A DNA stretch of 31,956 bases. Origin: Cytophagales bacterium (lineage in GTDB: Bacteria; Bacteroidota; Bacteroidia; Cytophagales; UBA9547). This document shows, in pieces, positions 1 to 6,952 of the stretch. The notes beneath the pieces are model-generated. The model was not told the DNA's origin. It made no database searches and saw only the letters and a list, made by a program, of their open reading frames with translations. Each line of letters begins with the position of its first letter. Within the stretch, counting starts at the first letter, position 1. Location: positions 1 through 31,956 of the forward strand of contig JANYCH010000075.1 of assembly GCA_025360395.1 (NCBI GenBank). The letters are read 5' to 3'. The position numbers and the translations under genes are program-made.

Positions 1-311
1 TGAGAGAAATTTTTGAGAACTTTATTACTTGCAAATAAACAGGCATTTAGGTATTCAGTTTCAAGTTCTTTATTAAGCAATTCTATTGAAGTAATATCAG
101 GTCGATGCTTAAACAAGGTTTTTAGATCTTCTTCTCCTCTAAGTCTAGTTATAAGTAAAATTGAAATTGGCCTATACCTAGTCATTTTCCACTCATGTTC
201 CTTTTCTTTTAAAAGCTTCCAATGCTGATATAAAGACTGAAAATAAGCACCAATCAGTGTTCCTATAAATGTTCCTATCCCTAATGAAGATATTACATCA
301 TTCCAATTCAT
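1..311 (-). CDS. Hypothetical membrane-anchored protein, partial (3' end beyond window)
   Basis: An open frame on the minus strand begins at ATG 311-309 and stays open to the left edge, giving about 103 residues. The N-terminus (MNWNDVISSLGIGTFIGTLI) is a glycine-rich hydrophobic helix of about 20 residues. It is followed by a charged, probably helical stretch (HWKLLKEKEHEW) and a cytosolic-looking part. This layout of a short N-terminal anchor and soluble body is common in small accessory membrane proteins; I recognise no family. The next minus-strand gene, also with a single membrane segment, ends 53 bp upstream, so the two could be co-transcribed. The stop codon is not in the window. Confidence 0.6.
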   Translation of the reverse strand, partial: MNWNDVISSLGIGTFIGTLIGAYFQSLYQHWKLLKEKEHEWKMTRYRPISILLITRLRGEEDLKTLFKHRPDITSIELLNKELETEYLNACLFASNKVLKNFS

Positions 312-364
312 CCTGTGTTCTTAAATTAAATCCTATTGAATTATAGTTGGAATATCATATCTCC

Positions 365-763
365 TTATGGTTTAACAAAATCCAAAGTTAAGGCAACAAG
401 ACTAATGATAAGTGCAGAGATACTTAACCACGTATTGATCTTTGTATAATAACTGTTTCTTTTTACTTCCTTTTTTTTAAAACTCAATTTTTCATTCTCA
501 TCATTTAATTTTCTTGCATAGCCACCATTTGACCAGAAAGCTATCCCATCATAATTAATTTTGTATTGTATTATATCTTTACACAAAACTTCTGAATTGT
601 GATAACCGTCCTTTGCCATTTTGTCCAAAATCTTATCAAGCTCAAATAAGTTAATCTCAGGTAAACTATCTAAAATATCAGTTGCTGTTACTAAACCATA
701 GCTGTAAGTATGGATACACATTTGAAATAAAACAGTATCTAATTTTTCAATTTGAGTAAGCAT
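365..763 (-). CDS. Hypothetical protein with C-terminal membrane anchor
   Basis: This 132-residue frame starts at ATG 763-761. Residues 1-80 look soluble and helical (TATDILDSLPEINLFELDKI), faintly like a winged-helix or death-like fold, but I cannot assign a family. Residues about 81-102 are rich in Lys, Glu and Asn. The last 25 residues (NTWLSISALIISLVALTLDF) form one hydrophobic helix, so the protein is probably tail-anchored with its body in the cytoplasm. It lies just upstream of the partial membrane protein gene on the same strand. Function unknown. Confidence 0.6.
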   Translation of the reverse strand: MLTQIEKLDTVLFQMCIHTYSYGLVTATDILDSLPEINLFELDKILDKMAKDGYHNSEVLCKDIIQYKINYDGIAFWSNGGYARKLNDENEKLSFKKKEVKRNSYYTKINTWLSISALIISLVALTLDFVKP

Positions 764-786
764 ATTCTAAATGGCTATTTAGTAGT

Positions 787-960
787 ATGGGAAAGATAAA
801 TTGTATTGAAAATGATAATATTGAGGATAAGATTACCAAATCTTATTATGATAATCTAACAGTTCAATGGGATATAAATCTTAATTACTTAGGATTTACA
901 AGAAAAATTTTAATAAATGAAAAAGTAGAGCAAATTAATAAGCATCCTTTATCTGACTAA
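787..960 (+). CDS. Possible small ORF, 57 aa
   Basis: ATG 787 opens a 57-residue frame ending at TAA 958-960, in the otherwise empty gap between two minus-strand genes. It begins MGKINCIEND and is acidic in its first half. Its 3' end overlaps the end of the minus-strand gene at 935-1192 by 26 bp. There is no signal peptide, membrane segment or recognised motif. In DNA this AT-rich a frame of this length can occur by chance, so it is only a candidate. Confidence 0.25.
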   Translation: MGKINCIENDNIEDKITKSYYDNLTVQWDINLNYLGFTRKILINEKVEQINKHPLSD

Positions 961-1192
961 GCTCATACCTGGTGGTTTTGTCTATATCATCATTGAAGGT
1001 TATAATATATGCATCTACGGAAGTAAGAAGATCAGTATTGATTTTATTAGTTATTATTTTAACATCAAACTTATTGCCGTTTTGAAATTCAAGGGTAAAA
1101 ACACCTTTTTTAACATCCATTTTATCTGAAATCTTATTAGATAGATGAATAATCCGTTTTATTTCCTCTGATTGCATGTTAATATTTACCAT
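935..1192 (-). CDS. Small hypothetical protein downstream of an XRE regulator
   Basis: This is an 85-residue soluble protein (start MVNINMQSEEIKRII). It has an N-terminal helix and then an apparent beta-rich part (GVFTLEFQNGNKFDVKIITN). It overlaps the 3' end of the XRE gene by 14 bp in another frame, which implies one transcript and translational coupling. A small protein coupled to a DNA-binding protein resembles toxin-antitoxin or regulator-partner pairs, but no toxin family is recognisable, so that idea rests on context only. Confidence 0.55.
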   Translation of the reverse strand: MVNINMQSEEIKRIIHLSNKISDKMDVKKGVFTLEFQNGNKFDVKIITNKINTDLLTSVDAYIITFNDDIDKTTRYELSQIKDAY

Positions 1193-1529
1193 TTAATTTC
1201 TCCTCCAAAAACTTAATCTTTTCCTCCAAAAGTTTGATTTTATCCTCATACAATTGCTTTAGCTCTACAGGAAAGTAGTTGAAATTATACCCAGCATTAG
1301 TATTATTAAAGTAGTTAAATACCGTCTTCTCATCAAAAGCTAATAATTCAGATGGGTGCATCTCAAAGATTGAGGCTATCTTCTCAATTTTATCCGTATT
1401 GATCGCCACTTCATCACGCTCAATGCGTGAATAACCTTGGATAGTCATTTCAAGTTGTTCAGCCATTTCCTTTGGGCTGATGTCTTTGAGCTCTCTTATC
1501 TTCCTAATCTTGTTTCCGACCTTAATCAT
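1179..1529 (-). CDS. XRE-family helix-turn-helix regulator with C-terminal coiled coil
   Basis: The protein has 116 residues. Residues 5-65 fit the Cro/C1-type helix-turn-helix: KIRKIRELKDISPKEMAEQL, then the recognition region TIQGYSRIERDE, then the usual ending IFEMHPSELLAF. The C-terminal 30 residues form a heptad-like coiled coil (LYEDKIKLLEEKIKFLEEKL), probably for dimerisation. It is the first gene of a two-gene minus-strand unit with the 85-residue protein. The upstream gap holds two direct repeats of TCAACT 20 bp apart, which could be its own operator. The HTH call is firm; its targets are unknown. Confidence 0.85.
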   Translation of the reverse strand: MIKVGNKIRKIRELKDISPKEMAEQLEMTIQGYSRIERDEVAINTDKIEKIASIFEMHPSELLAFDEKTVFNYFNNTNAGYNFNYFPVELKQLYEDKIKLLEEKIKFLEEKLNGKY

Positions 1530-1540
1530 AGTTTAAAAAT

Positions 1541-1574
1541 TCAACTGTGGATTGTTATTGTCAACTATTGGTTA
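1541..1574. promoter_or_regulatory. Candidate XRE operator: direct repeats 20 bp apart
   Basis: TCAACTGTGGATT at 1541 and TCAACTATTGGTT at 1561 are related half-sites exactly 20 bp apart, about two helical turns. They lie between the divergent XRE gene (start 1529) and the LamG gene (start 1631). Autoregulation is an inference. Confidence 0.3.
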
Positions 1575-1630
1575 TCAGTAAATTAAAGTTAAAAATCTTC
1601 CTTTGCAAAGAACCAATTAACGTTAAAATT

Positions 1631-2671
1631 ATGAAATGTTTAAAACTTTGTACTTTATTTTTATTAACTCTATCCTTAAATTCTTTTGCCCAAGTTCCTA
1701 CCAGTGGGCTACTTGCTTATTATCCATTTAATGGCAATGCTCAGGATGCATCTGGAAATGCTTATAACGGAATTGTCAATGGAGCAACATTAACTACTGA
1801 TAGATTCGGAAACGCTAATTCAGCATATGCCTTTGGAGGTACAAATCAATATATAACTTCTCCCTTTGCAGGTATATCAGGTAGTAAGTCAAGAACTGTT
1901 TCAGTTTGGTTTAAAGTTAATCAAGTTAATACCTCAGAATTTCAGTGGACAATGGTTCATTATGGAGGAAATGGTTCTCCAGGTGGTGCATTTTCGTGCA
2001 ATACTTGGCCAAATCAATATGTATCAATAGATGTTAGTTACTCATATATTGCTTACAATAAGATTTATACCCTTAATGATTGGCATCACTACGCTGTATC
2101 GTACTCTGATACTACGGGTACAAACGTTAATTCATGTAAAGTATATCTTGATGGAAAGTTGTTAACTTCTATACTTACCCCATTTAATACAAGTACAACT
2201 ATAAACACAGGGACAGTTAGTTCATTAATGATGGGTAAGGCTGTTGCAGGTACAGACCAACCTCAATTCCAAGGGTCTTTAGATGATATAAGGATTTATA
2301 ATAGGGCGTTGAAGTCTAATGATATTCTAGCATTATATAATGAAGGTAAATGCTTTCAGAGTATAGCGGTTACAGATACATTAAAGATTAGTTTTATAAC
2401 TGGATTAAATGAAATTCCAGAAGATTTTGGAGTGTTAAAAGTTTATCCAAATCCAAGTCATTCTAGTATTATTCTAGAAAAGACTTTAGCAAATGCTTCG
2501 TATTCAATTAAAATAACTAATTCATTATCACAGGTTGTTTATACGAGCGTATTGAATCAGCCAAAGAGTCAAATACAGTTAAATACCTTAGGTTCAAATG
2601 GAATTTATTACTTAACAATTCTTGATAATGCAAATAAGGTAATGGAAACTAAGAAATTAATACTTGAATAA
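1631..2671 (+). CDS. Secreted LamG-domain protein with type IX secretion sorting domain
   Basis: I chose ATG 1631 (346 residues) because it is followed directly by a clean signal peptide, MKCLKLCTLFLLTLSLNSFA, cut before QVPTSG; the frame is open upstream to 1547 but that part is not signal-like. Residues about 22-235 are a LamG/concanavalin-like jelly roll: GLLAYYPFNGNAQDASGN at the start, TVSVWFKVN, WHHYAVSY, and DDIRIYNRALKSNDILALYN at the end. The last 80 residues form a Por/T9SS type A C-terminal sorting domain (VLKVYPNPS, then GIYYLTIL). The protein should be exported by Sec, cross the outer membrane by T9SS, and be surface-bound or released. Such LamG domains usually bind carbohydrate or protein ligands. 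No catalytic domain is attached. Confidence 0.88.
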   Translation: MKCLKLCTLFLLTLSLNSFAQVPTSGLLAYYPFNGNAQDASGNAYNGIVNGATLTTDRFGNANSAYAFGGTNQYITSPFAGISGSKSRTVSVWFKVNQVNTSEFQWTMVHYGGNGSPGGAFSCNTWPNQYVSIDVSYSYIAYNKIYTLNDWHHYAVSYSDTTGTNVNSCKVYLDGKLLTSILTPFNTSTTINTGTVSSLMMGKAVAGTDQPQFQGSLDDIRIYNRALKSNDILALYNEGKCFQSIAVTDTLKISFITGLNEIPEDFGVLKVYPNPSHSSIILEKTLANASYSIKITNSLSQVVYTSVLNQPKSQIQLNTLGSNGIYYLTILDNANKVMETKKLILE

Positions 2672-2689
2672 CATTAATGCTATCTTTAA

Positions 2690-2713
2690 AGGCTTGGGTT
2701 AAGATTCAAGCCT
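2690..2713 (+). terminator. Hairpin after the LamG gene
   Basis: AGGCTTG (2690-2696) and CAAGCCT (2707-2713) are perfect 7-bp inverted arms with a 10-nt loop. The following AATGTTTAATTT is only moderately U-rich, so this is a weak terminator candidate. Confidence 0.35.
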
Positions 2714-2736
2714 AATGTTTAATTTAATAACTAATA

Positions 2737-3042
2737 ATGGGAACACTTAATTTGGAAGCGAATCAAATATTAGCGGAAAGAATAATCAGAGAGTCACACT
2801 TGATAAGGAATTCATTCAGTGAAAAGTTACAAGTTCCAGTGACTGATTGGGTTTACACTTTTGAACAATATCCAAAGGTTAATGAACAATATTCAAGATT
2901 ATTCTTTTGGCGTTGTGATACTGTTGTACTTGCTAGATTGGTTTATCAAATGTTCAACAAAAAAGAAATTGATGAAGAAACCAAGGATTTTAATATATCA
3001 CAACCCGATGGGTATTTTTGTATGTATTTAACAGTTGTTTAG
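2737..3042 (+). CDS. Hypothetical protein, 101 aa
   Basis: The frame starts at ATG 2737, 65 bp after the LamG gene, and codes for a soluble protein without signal peptide or membrane segment. It is rich in aromatic residues in its middle (DWVYTFEQYPKVNEQYSRLF) and ends in YFCMYLTVV. Its 3' end overlaps the end of the convergent minus-strand gene by 15 bp. I recognise no family. Confidence 0.45.
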   Translation: MGTLNLEANQILAERIIRESHLIRNSFSEKLQVPVTDWVYTFEQYPKVNEQYSRLFFWRCDTVVLARLVYQMFNKKEIDEETKDFNISQPDGYFCMYLTVV

Positions 3043-3285
3043 TATATATCTTTGGTCAAGATTAATATAAGATTCTAAGATGGTCTTAATAGCTGTAACC
3101 TTATCAAAATCTTTACATTCTTGATTCAATATATTTTGCATTTCAAGAATTGTACTTTTCATCAAAGCATTCTTGTCTTCAAGAATTTTAAGATATGGCT
3201 GTAAAGTCATTGCGAGTTCCTTTTTCAGAATTTGCTTTGCTTCAATGTAAATCTTCATTCTTTCATATTCTAAATCACGTTCCAT
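3028..3285 (-). CDS. Hypothetical coiled-coil protein, 85 aa
   Basis: An almost wholly alpha-helical, charged protein beginning MERDLEYERMKIYIEAKQIL. Heptad-like spacing runs through most of it (LKILEDKNALMKSTILEMQN). No DNA-binding or catalytic motif is visible. It is convergent with the 101-residue gene (15-bp overlap) and divergent from the small membrane ORF at 3369. Function unknown. Confidence 0.5.
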   Translation of the reverse strand: MERDLEYERMKIYIEAKQILKKELAMTLQPYLKILEDKNALMKSTILEMQNILNQECKDFDKVTAIKTILESYINLDQRYILNNC

Positions 3286-3368
3286 ATTACATTAAAATAC
3301 GAATTTAGTAACCTTCAACCCACATTTTAAGCATTTATTTTAATTGATGATTCTTGAGTTTTACATAC

Positions 3369-3518
3369 ATGGAAAATAAAGTTAAAACCAGCCAAATTTT
3401 TAGATTATATAACAAATTCAAAGCTCTAGATTCAACTTTAAAGATTGGAATATTATATGCAGTGCCTTTATGTATTCTAATACAATGGGTTTATAAAACG
3501 TTTCCAGCATGCCAATAA
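3369..3518 (+). CDS. Small single-pass membrane protein, 49 aa
   Basis: ATG 3369 opens a 49-codon frame ending at TAA 3516-3518. A basic N-terminal half (MENKVKTSQIFRLYNKFKAL) precedes one hydrophobic helix (IGILYAVPLCILIQWVYK) and a short tail. A good hairpin terminator begins 28 bp after the stop, which supports a real short transcript. This layout, a basic amphipathic start plus one membrane helix, is seen in small stress or toxin-like membrane peptides, but no homology is evident. Confidence 0.45.
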   Translation: MENKVKTSQIFRLYNKFKALDSTLKIGILYAVPLCILIQWVYKTFPACQ

Positions 3519-3546
3519 ATAAATAGAAAATCAAACTTATCATTTC

Positions 3547-3578
3547 AAAAGGTTATCCTATGGGGTAGCCTTTTTTTT
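3547..3578 (+). terminator. Intrinsic terminator after the 49-aa ORF
   Basis: AAAAGGTTATCC pairs with GGGTAGCCTTTT (two G-U pairs, 3-4 nt loop) and runs directly into eight T residues at 3571-3578. It also separates the small ORF from the IS element. Confidence 0.7.
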
Positions 3579-3655
3579 ATTTTAAAATCTTGTTAACCAA
3601 CTATATATAAAATATGATTTATAACATAGTACAAGCAATCCCGTAATTAACTGCC

Positions 3656-3670
3656 TATGTACAACATTAA
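3656..3670 (+). repeat. Left terminal inverted repeat of the IS1595-like element
   Basis: TATGTACAACATTAA matches the inverse of 4796-4810 at 14 of 15 positions and sits just before the transposase gene. A related CATAGTACAA lies about 25-30 bp further left. Confidence 0.5.
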
Positions 3671-3681
3671 ACACATACCGC

Positions 3682-4680
3682 ATGGCAAAACTCAAAGGCA
3701 TTTTACAACTCATCAAACAGTTTCCAAACGAAGAAACTTGTAGAAAACATTTAACGCAATTGCGTTGGGGAAATAACATAAGTTGTCCCTTCTGTTCAGA
3801 TGTGAAAGTATATGCTTTTAAGGACGAAAAGACCTACAAATGCAGTAAGTGTAAAAAGAAATTCAACGTTAAAACCAATACCATTTTTGAGAATACCAAA
3901 ATTCCACTAAACGTTTGGTTCATTGCAACCTATCTTTTGAATTCCCGAAAGAAGGGTATCAGTTCAGAACAATTAGCCAATGACCTGAACATTACACAGA
4001 AAACAGCTTGGTTTGTTCTTCATAGGCTCCGTGAAGCATCAACGACACAAGCATATGATGAACCATTACAAAATACAATTGAAATTGATGAAACTTATGT
4101 TGGAGGAAAGAACAAAAACCGCCACCGAAATAAGAAGGTAAGATATTCTCAAGGACGTTCGACCAAGGACAAAACACCTGTAGTGGGACTAATGGAAAGA
4201 GGTGGTCAGCTGCGAACTTTTGTAGTATCAGACACTAGGCGTAAAACACTGGAAAATATTATTGAGGCTAATGTGCATCCAGACGCTTGACTGAACACTG
4301 ACGAATATTCTTCTTATAAAAGATTAGGTGAAGTATATAAACACCAAATTGTTAATCATAAAAGAAGTCAATATGTTAAAGACAAAGCACACGTTAATTC
4401 GGTAGAAGGTTTTTGGTCTATCTTAAAGCGTGGAATAATTGGTGTCTACCATTGCACTAGCAGAAAGCACCTTGCTAGGTATGTATCAGAGTTTGAGTTC
4501 AGATATAACACACGACATTTGGATGACTTTGATAGAATGGATAAATTGCTTGCAAGGGTGGTGGGCAAGCGGTTAAAGTATAAGACCCTAATAGCTAAAA
4601 GCAAAAAAGCTCATGGCAAAAAAGATAAAAAAGGAAGACAACAAATACCAGGAGAAGATCAAATTGGACAAGCAGCTTGA
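3682..4680 (+). pseudogene. IS1595-family transposase interrupted by an in-frame TGA
   Basis: The frame reads from ATG 3682 to TGA 4678-4680 (332 codons) with one internal TGA at 4288-4290 (codon 203). Before it are the N-terminal zinc ribbon (CPFC at 35-38, CSKC at 54-57), an HTH-like region (QLANDLNITQKTAWFVLHRL) and the first catalytic Asp at D136 in EIDETYVGG. After it, in the same frame, come the second Asp motif LNTDEYSSY (D207), the third block VNSVEGFWSILKRG and the C-terminal KYKTLIAKS. The first ORF product therefore lacks two of three catalytic residues. One substitution (for example TTA or CGA to TGA) explains the damage. All other coding is intact, so the event is recent, or it is a sequencing error. 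Confidence 0.88.
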
Positions 4681-4750
4681 TTTCGATGAATCAATGAAAA
4701 GGCTCCTCAATGTCAAACCTGAGGTATTAAAGCAACAAAAGAAGGAATAA
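4613..4750 (+). CDS. Small IS-associated ORF, 45 aa
   Basis: ATG 4613 opens a 45-codon frame (MAKKIKKEDNKYQEKIKLDK at the start) that overlaps the last 68 bp of the transposase in the +1 frame and ends at TAA 4748-4750, inside the right inverted repeat. It is strongly charged, with a central FDESMKRLLNVKPEVLK. The overlap with the transposase end suggests an IS-borne accessory peptide translated by coupling. I know no function for it. Confidence 0.45.
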   Translation: MAKKIKKEDNKYQEKIKLDKQLDFDESMKRLLNVKPEVLKQQKKE

Positions 4751-4795
4751 TATTACTTGACGGTACAATCTTTATTGATTAATCAAAAACAAAAG

Positions 4796-4810
4796 TTAAT
4801 TTTGTACATA
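4796..4810 (-). repeat. Right terminal inverted repeat of the IS1595-like element
   Basis: TTAATTTTGTACATA is the inverse of the left repeat at 3656-3670 with one mismatch, and lies 45 bp after the 45-codon ORF. Confidence 0.5.
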
Positions 4811-4829
4811 TTTTTAAATCGCATAGTCG

Positions 4830-5168
4830 GTGAACAAAGTTACATTTCACAATAAAATTAATCCCCAATACAGAGAAATACATGCTGATGGTGCACATGG
4901 TGGTATTACTAGTCGAGGTTTTATAAATCTTAGTTTTTATGCTGAAAGATATCCTATTCCTAAATCTACAGATGTTATATTTGACGAAAAAGGGGACGTG
5001 GCAGGTAGGGTAAATGACCCCGATTCTAAAGAAGGATTTTTACGTGAGTATGAAATGGGTGTGTACATGGATGTGAATACAGCTCAAGAAATTGTGACGT
5101 TTCTACAACAGAAAATCAATGAGTTAAGAGCTTTAATGCAACAACCAAAAATCTTGACCAGTAGGTAA
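4830..5168 (+). CDS. Conserved-looking hypothetical protein, first gene of three-gene cluster
   Basis: This 112-residue frame begins at GTG 4830, only 19 bp after the right IS repeat; no in-frame ATG precedes HADGAHGG. The protein is soluble and beta-rich. Its middle looks like a conserved core: REIHADGAHGGITSRGFINL, then YPIPKSTDV, then EMGVYMDVNTAQEIVTFLQQ leading into a C-terminal helix. The last part (a residue run that places a helix after MDVNTAQE) recalls small DUF3467-type proteins, but I am not confident. Its stop is 1 bp from the next ATG, so the genes are coupled. Insertion of the IS right upstream may have replaced the native promoter. Confidence 0.65.
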   Translation: MNKVTFHNKINPQYREIHADGAHGGITSRGFINLSFYAERYPIPKSTDVIFDEKGDVAGRVNDPDSKEGFLREYEMGVYMDVNTAQEIVTFLQQKINELRALMQQPKILTSR

Positions 5169-5169
5169 T

Positions 5170-5802
5170 ATGCTTGAAACAGAATATTCAACAAAAGAAA
5201 TAAACCAAAAATACTTAGGATCTGAAAATACATTTAAGAATGGCGATTATACCTTTTTGCTTCTATTTATGTTAGTAATATGTGAAGCCGATATGCATTT
5301 GAACAAACAAAAGGTACTTGATCACCAGCAATCCTCTTGCTGGACTTTGCCTGAAACGTTGCCAAAAGCGTGGGAACCAAGTCTAATGAAAGAAGTCGTT
5401 TCACCTAAGATACACGAATCAAGTAACCTTTATAACATTTTTAAATTTAGCAAGTTCCAAAAAAGGAAAGATGATTTGCTAGATAATTTCCAGCATCAAT
5501 TTCATAATAATAAAAATAGTGTTCTTGAAAATAAAAAAAGTGAAATCGAAAATAATTTAACTTTAGTTTCTTCAATTGAATACAAAATCATTGACCTTAA
5601 TATTTCTCCCATAGAGACCATTGATCTAAGCATAGACTTAAATGACAATTTATACCTGTCTATAACGATGCCTTATGGTAATATAGAAGGCATGAAAAAG
5701 GATGAAGTAATTTTTATGCTGTATGAAAGTGGAGAGTGTTTAGTTCGTGATACTAAAGTTTTGAAAGAAGTTGTTAAAGAAATTCAAGAATATCTCTCTT
5801 GA
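5170..5802 (+). CDS. Hypothetical protein, second gene of three-gene cluster
   Basis: A 210-residue soluble protein starting at ATG 5170, one base after the previous stop. Residues 25-45 (GDYTFLLLFMLVICEADMHL) are hydrophobic but probably a buried helix rather than a membrane span. A low-complexity Lys/Asn/Glu linker at about 95-130 separates it from a C-terminal alpha/beta part (ETIDLSIDLNDNLYLSITMP, then GECLVRDTKVLKEVVKEIQE). The 3' end overlaps the third gene by 32 bp in another frame. No catalytic motif or known family is recognised. Confidence 0.6.
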   Translation: MLETEYSTKEINQKYLGSENTFKNGDYTFLLLFMLVICEADMHLNKQKVLDHQQSSCWTLPETLPKAWEPSLMKEVVSPKIHESSNLYNIFKFSKFQKRKDDLLDNFQHQFHNNKNSVLENKKSEIENNLTLVSSIEYKIIDLNISPIETIDLSIDLNDNLYLSITMPYGNIEGMKKDEVIFMLYESGECLVRDTKVLKEVVKEIQEYLS

Positions 5803-6583
5803 GATATTATTTTTACTAGGTAAAATTAAGTACCCTAAAATTTTACCCAAGTCAAAATTCAAATATATTGATATTGATTCTTTGAACAATGCTAATGATG
5901 ATATAGTTATTGTTCGAAGATCTTTAGTGCCTTCACTTGAAGGGACGTTCACACAAACAGGTACTGTAAAAGCAGAGGCTATTTATGGACGACTCGATGA
6001 TTTGAAAAGCCTGTCTATGAATCTTTTAGGTGGTGAATTCGACGTTGATGATATAAAATGGAGGCAATATGATTTTGCTTCAAGTGAATGGAATTATGAA
6101 AAAACCATTTTTTATCATCAGGTTCATGATAGTATTAGTTTGCATGAAGGAAAAATACCTATTCTTTATTATCTAAAAAACTTACAAGAATTTAAATTTC
6201 CATTTAGAAGAAATTTTAATCCAAAGGAAAACCAAAAACAGATACCTCAAAAACTAGATCCTACAGCCGTTTTTTTAGAACCTGATTCTATTGAAGAGAA
6301 AAAGGAATACAAGTATGGTTATCAAGGTTTTACCAAAATCAATCATAAACCTTCATGTGGTAATTTTTGGCATGTTGAAATTTTTGTACAACCATATCAA
6401 GGCAATGATAAAGAGAAGCTAAATAAAATCGAATCGTATGATGTTAATCGAGAACCTAATCCTCAGCATTGGTCAACGCAAATTGGAATAGCATTAGCCC
6501 AACATCTTCGTGATTTACCCAAAATCTCAAAGGTTGACCCTAGTAAAGTTAATTCTGTGTTACCAAAATTCTTTATGAAATAA
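5771..6583 (+). CDS. Hypothetical protein, third gene of three-gene cluster; start uncertain
   Basis: The frame is open from TTG 5771 to TAA 6581-6583 (270 residues). No ATG lies in frame before MNLLGGEF (residue 83), yet the earlier part (DDIVIVRRSLVPSLEGTFTQ) looks like true coding. The start is therefore a non-ATG codon near 5771, or the second and third genes were once one protein split by a +1 shift around 5800. The protein is soluble, with aromatic beta-rich segments (DIKWRQYDFASSEWNYEKTI), a Pro/Lys/Glu-rich middle and a C-terminal part with GNFWHVEIFVQPY and HWSTQIGIALAQHLRDLP. It is unrecognised. Its stop meets the convergent RHH gene 3 bp away. Confidence 0.6.
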   Translation: MLKKFKNISLEILFLLGKIKYPKILPKSKFKYIDIDSLNNANDDIVIVRRSLVPSLEGTFTQTGTVKAEAIYGRLDDLKSLSMNLLGGEFDVDDIKWRQYDFASSEWNYEKTIFYHQVHDSISLHEGKIPILYYLKNLQEFKFPFRRNFNPKENQKQIPQKLDPTAVFLEPDSIEEKKEYKYGYQGFTKINHKPSCGNFWHVEIFVQPYQGNDKEKLNKIESYDVNREPNPQHWSTQIGIALAQHLRDLPKISKVDPSKVNSVLPKFFMK

Positions 6584-6586
6584 TTA

Positions 6587-6871
6587 CTATTTAAGTTTCT
6601 TCTCTTTTGGTTTAGGATTACCCATTACTGATTTTTTCATAATCTTATGAAATAATTCTGAAGCTTCTTCTGGGGATTTATCACCATCTATTGACAGAAC
6701 CTCCAAGAATGGTACTTTTTCCCCAGCACCTTGCAATTCTTTCGTTGCTGCAATCCTCAGAACTTGTCTTGCCCATGCTGAAAATCCTATCCCACTTATC
6801 TCAGCAGCTTTTTTGAATCCTATCTTTTCGGATTCAGATAGCTTAATTAATACCTGTTCATCTTTTGCCAT
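6587..6871 (-). CDS. Ribbon-helix-helix-type DNA-binding protein
   Basis: The protein has 94 residues. Residues 5-45 fit a ribbon-helix-helix: a short beta strand (QVLIKLS), helix 1 (SEKIGFKKAAEISG), then helix 2 in the form GFSAWARQVLRIAATKEL, as in MobC-like and antitoxin-like RHH proteins. The C-terminus is a Lys-rich tail (NPKPKEKKLK). It faces the end of the three-gene cluster and diverges from the second IS1595 transposase. Its upstream region carries a 10-bp-arm palindrome overlapping a TATATTTG -7 box, the layout of an autorepressor. No adjacent toxin or relaxase gene is seen, so it is an orphan or serves the neighbouring cluster or IS. Confidence 0.75.
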   Translation of the reverse strand: MAKDEQVLIKLSESEKIGFKKAAEISGIGFSAWARQVLRIAATKELQGAGEKVPFLEVLSIDGDKSPEEASELFHKIMKKSVMGNPKPKEKKLK

Positions 6872-6884
6872 AATACTTGTATCC

Positions 6885-6912
6885 TATTTGTTCAAAACCA
6901 TGAACAAATATA
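6885..6912 (-). promoter_or_regulatory. Promoter -7 box with overlapping palindromic operator of the RHH gene
   Basis: TATTTGTTCA (6885-6894) and TGAACAAATA (6901-6910) form a perfect inverted repeat with a 6-bp spacer. On the minus strand, TATATTTG (6912-6905) matches the Bacteroidota -7 consensus TAnnTTTG and overlaps the outer arm. It lies 14-41 bp upstream of the RHH start codon. A bound RHH dimer would block this promoter. Confidence 0.6.
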
Positions 6913-6952
6913 ACAACATTATATATACTTTTTATTCCAAAAATTAGTTTTT

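Larger units (their letters stand above)
3656..4810 (+). mobile_element. IS1595-family insertion sequence (inactive copy), about 1155 bp
   Basis: The element is defined by an imperfect 15-bp inverted repeat. TATGTACAACATTAA at 3656-3670 sits 11 bp before the transposase start, and its inverse TTAATTTTGTACATA is at 4796-4810 (14 of 15 identical). Inside are the zinc-ribbon transposase, interrupted by a stop codon, and a 45-codon ORF overlapping its 3' end. The 8 bp outside each end do not match, so no target duplication is visible. The true ends could therefore differ from these, or the duplication has decayed. Confidence 0.6.

Noticed and set aside
13..228. Plus-strand 71-codon frame at the left edge
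   Set aside because: It is opposite to a longer minus-strand frame (311 to 1) that starts with ATG and a membrane helix and is a better gene.
3369..3578. Type I toxin-antitoxin locus (49-aa membrane peptide with antisense RNA)
   Set aside because: The peptide has a suitable layout but no antisense promoter or RNA could be shown.
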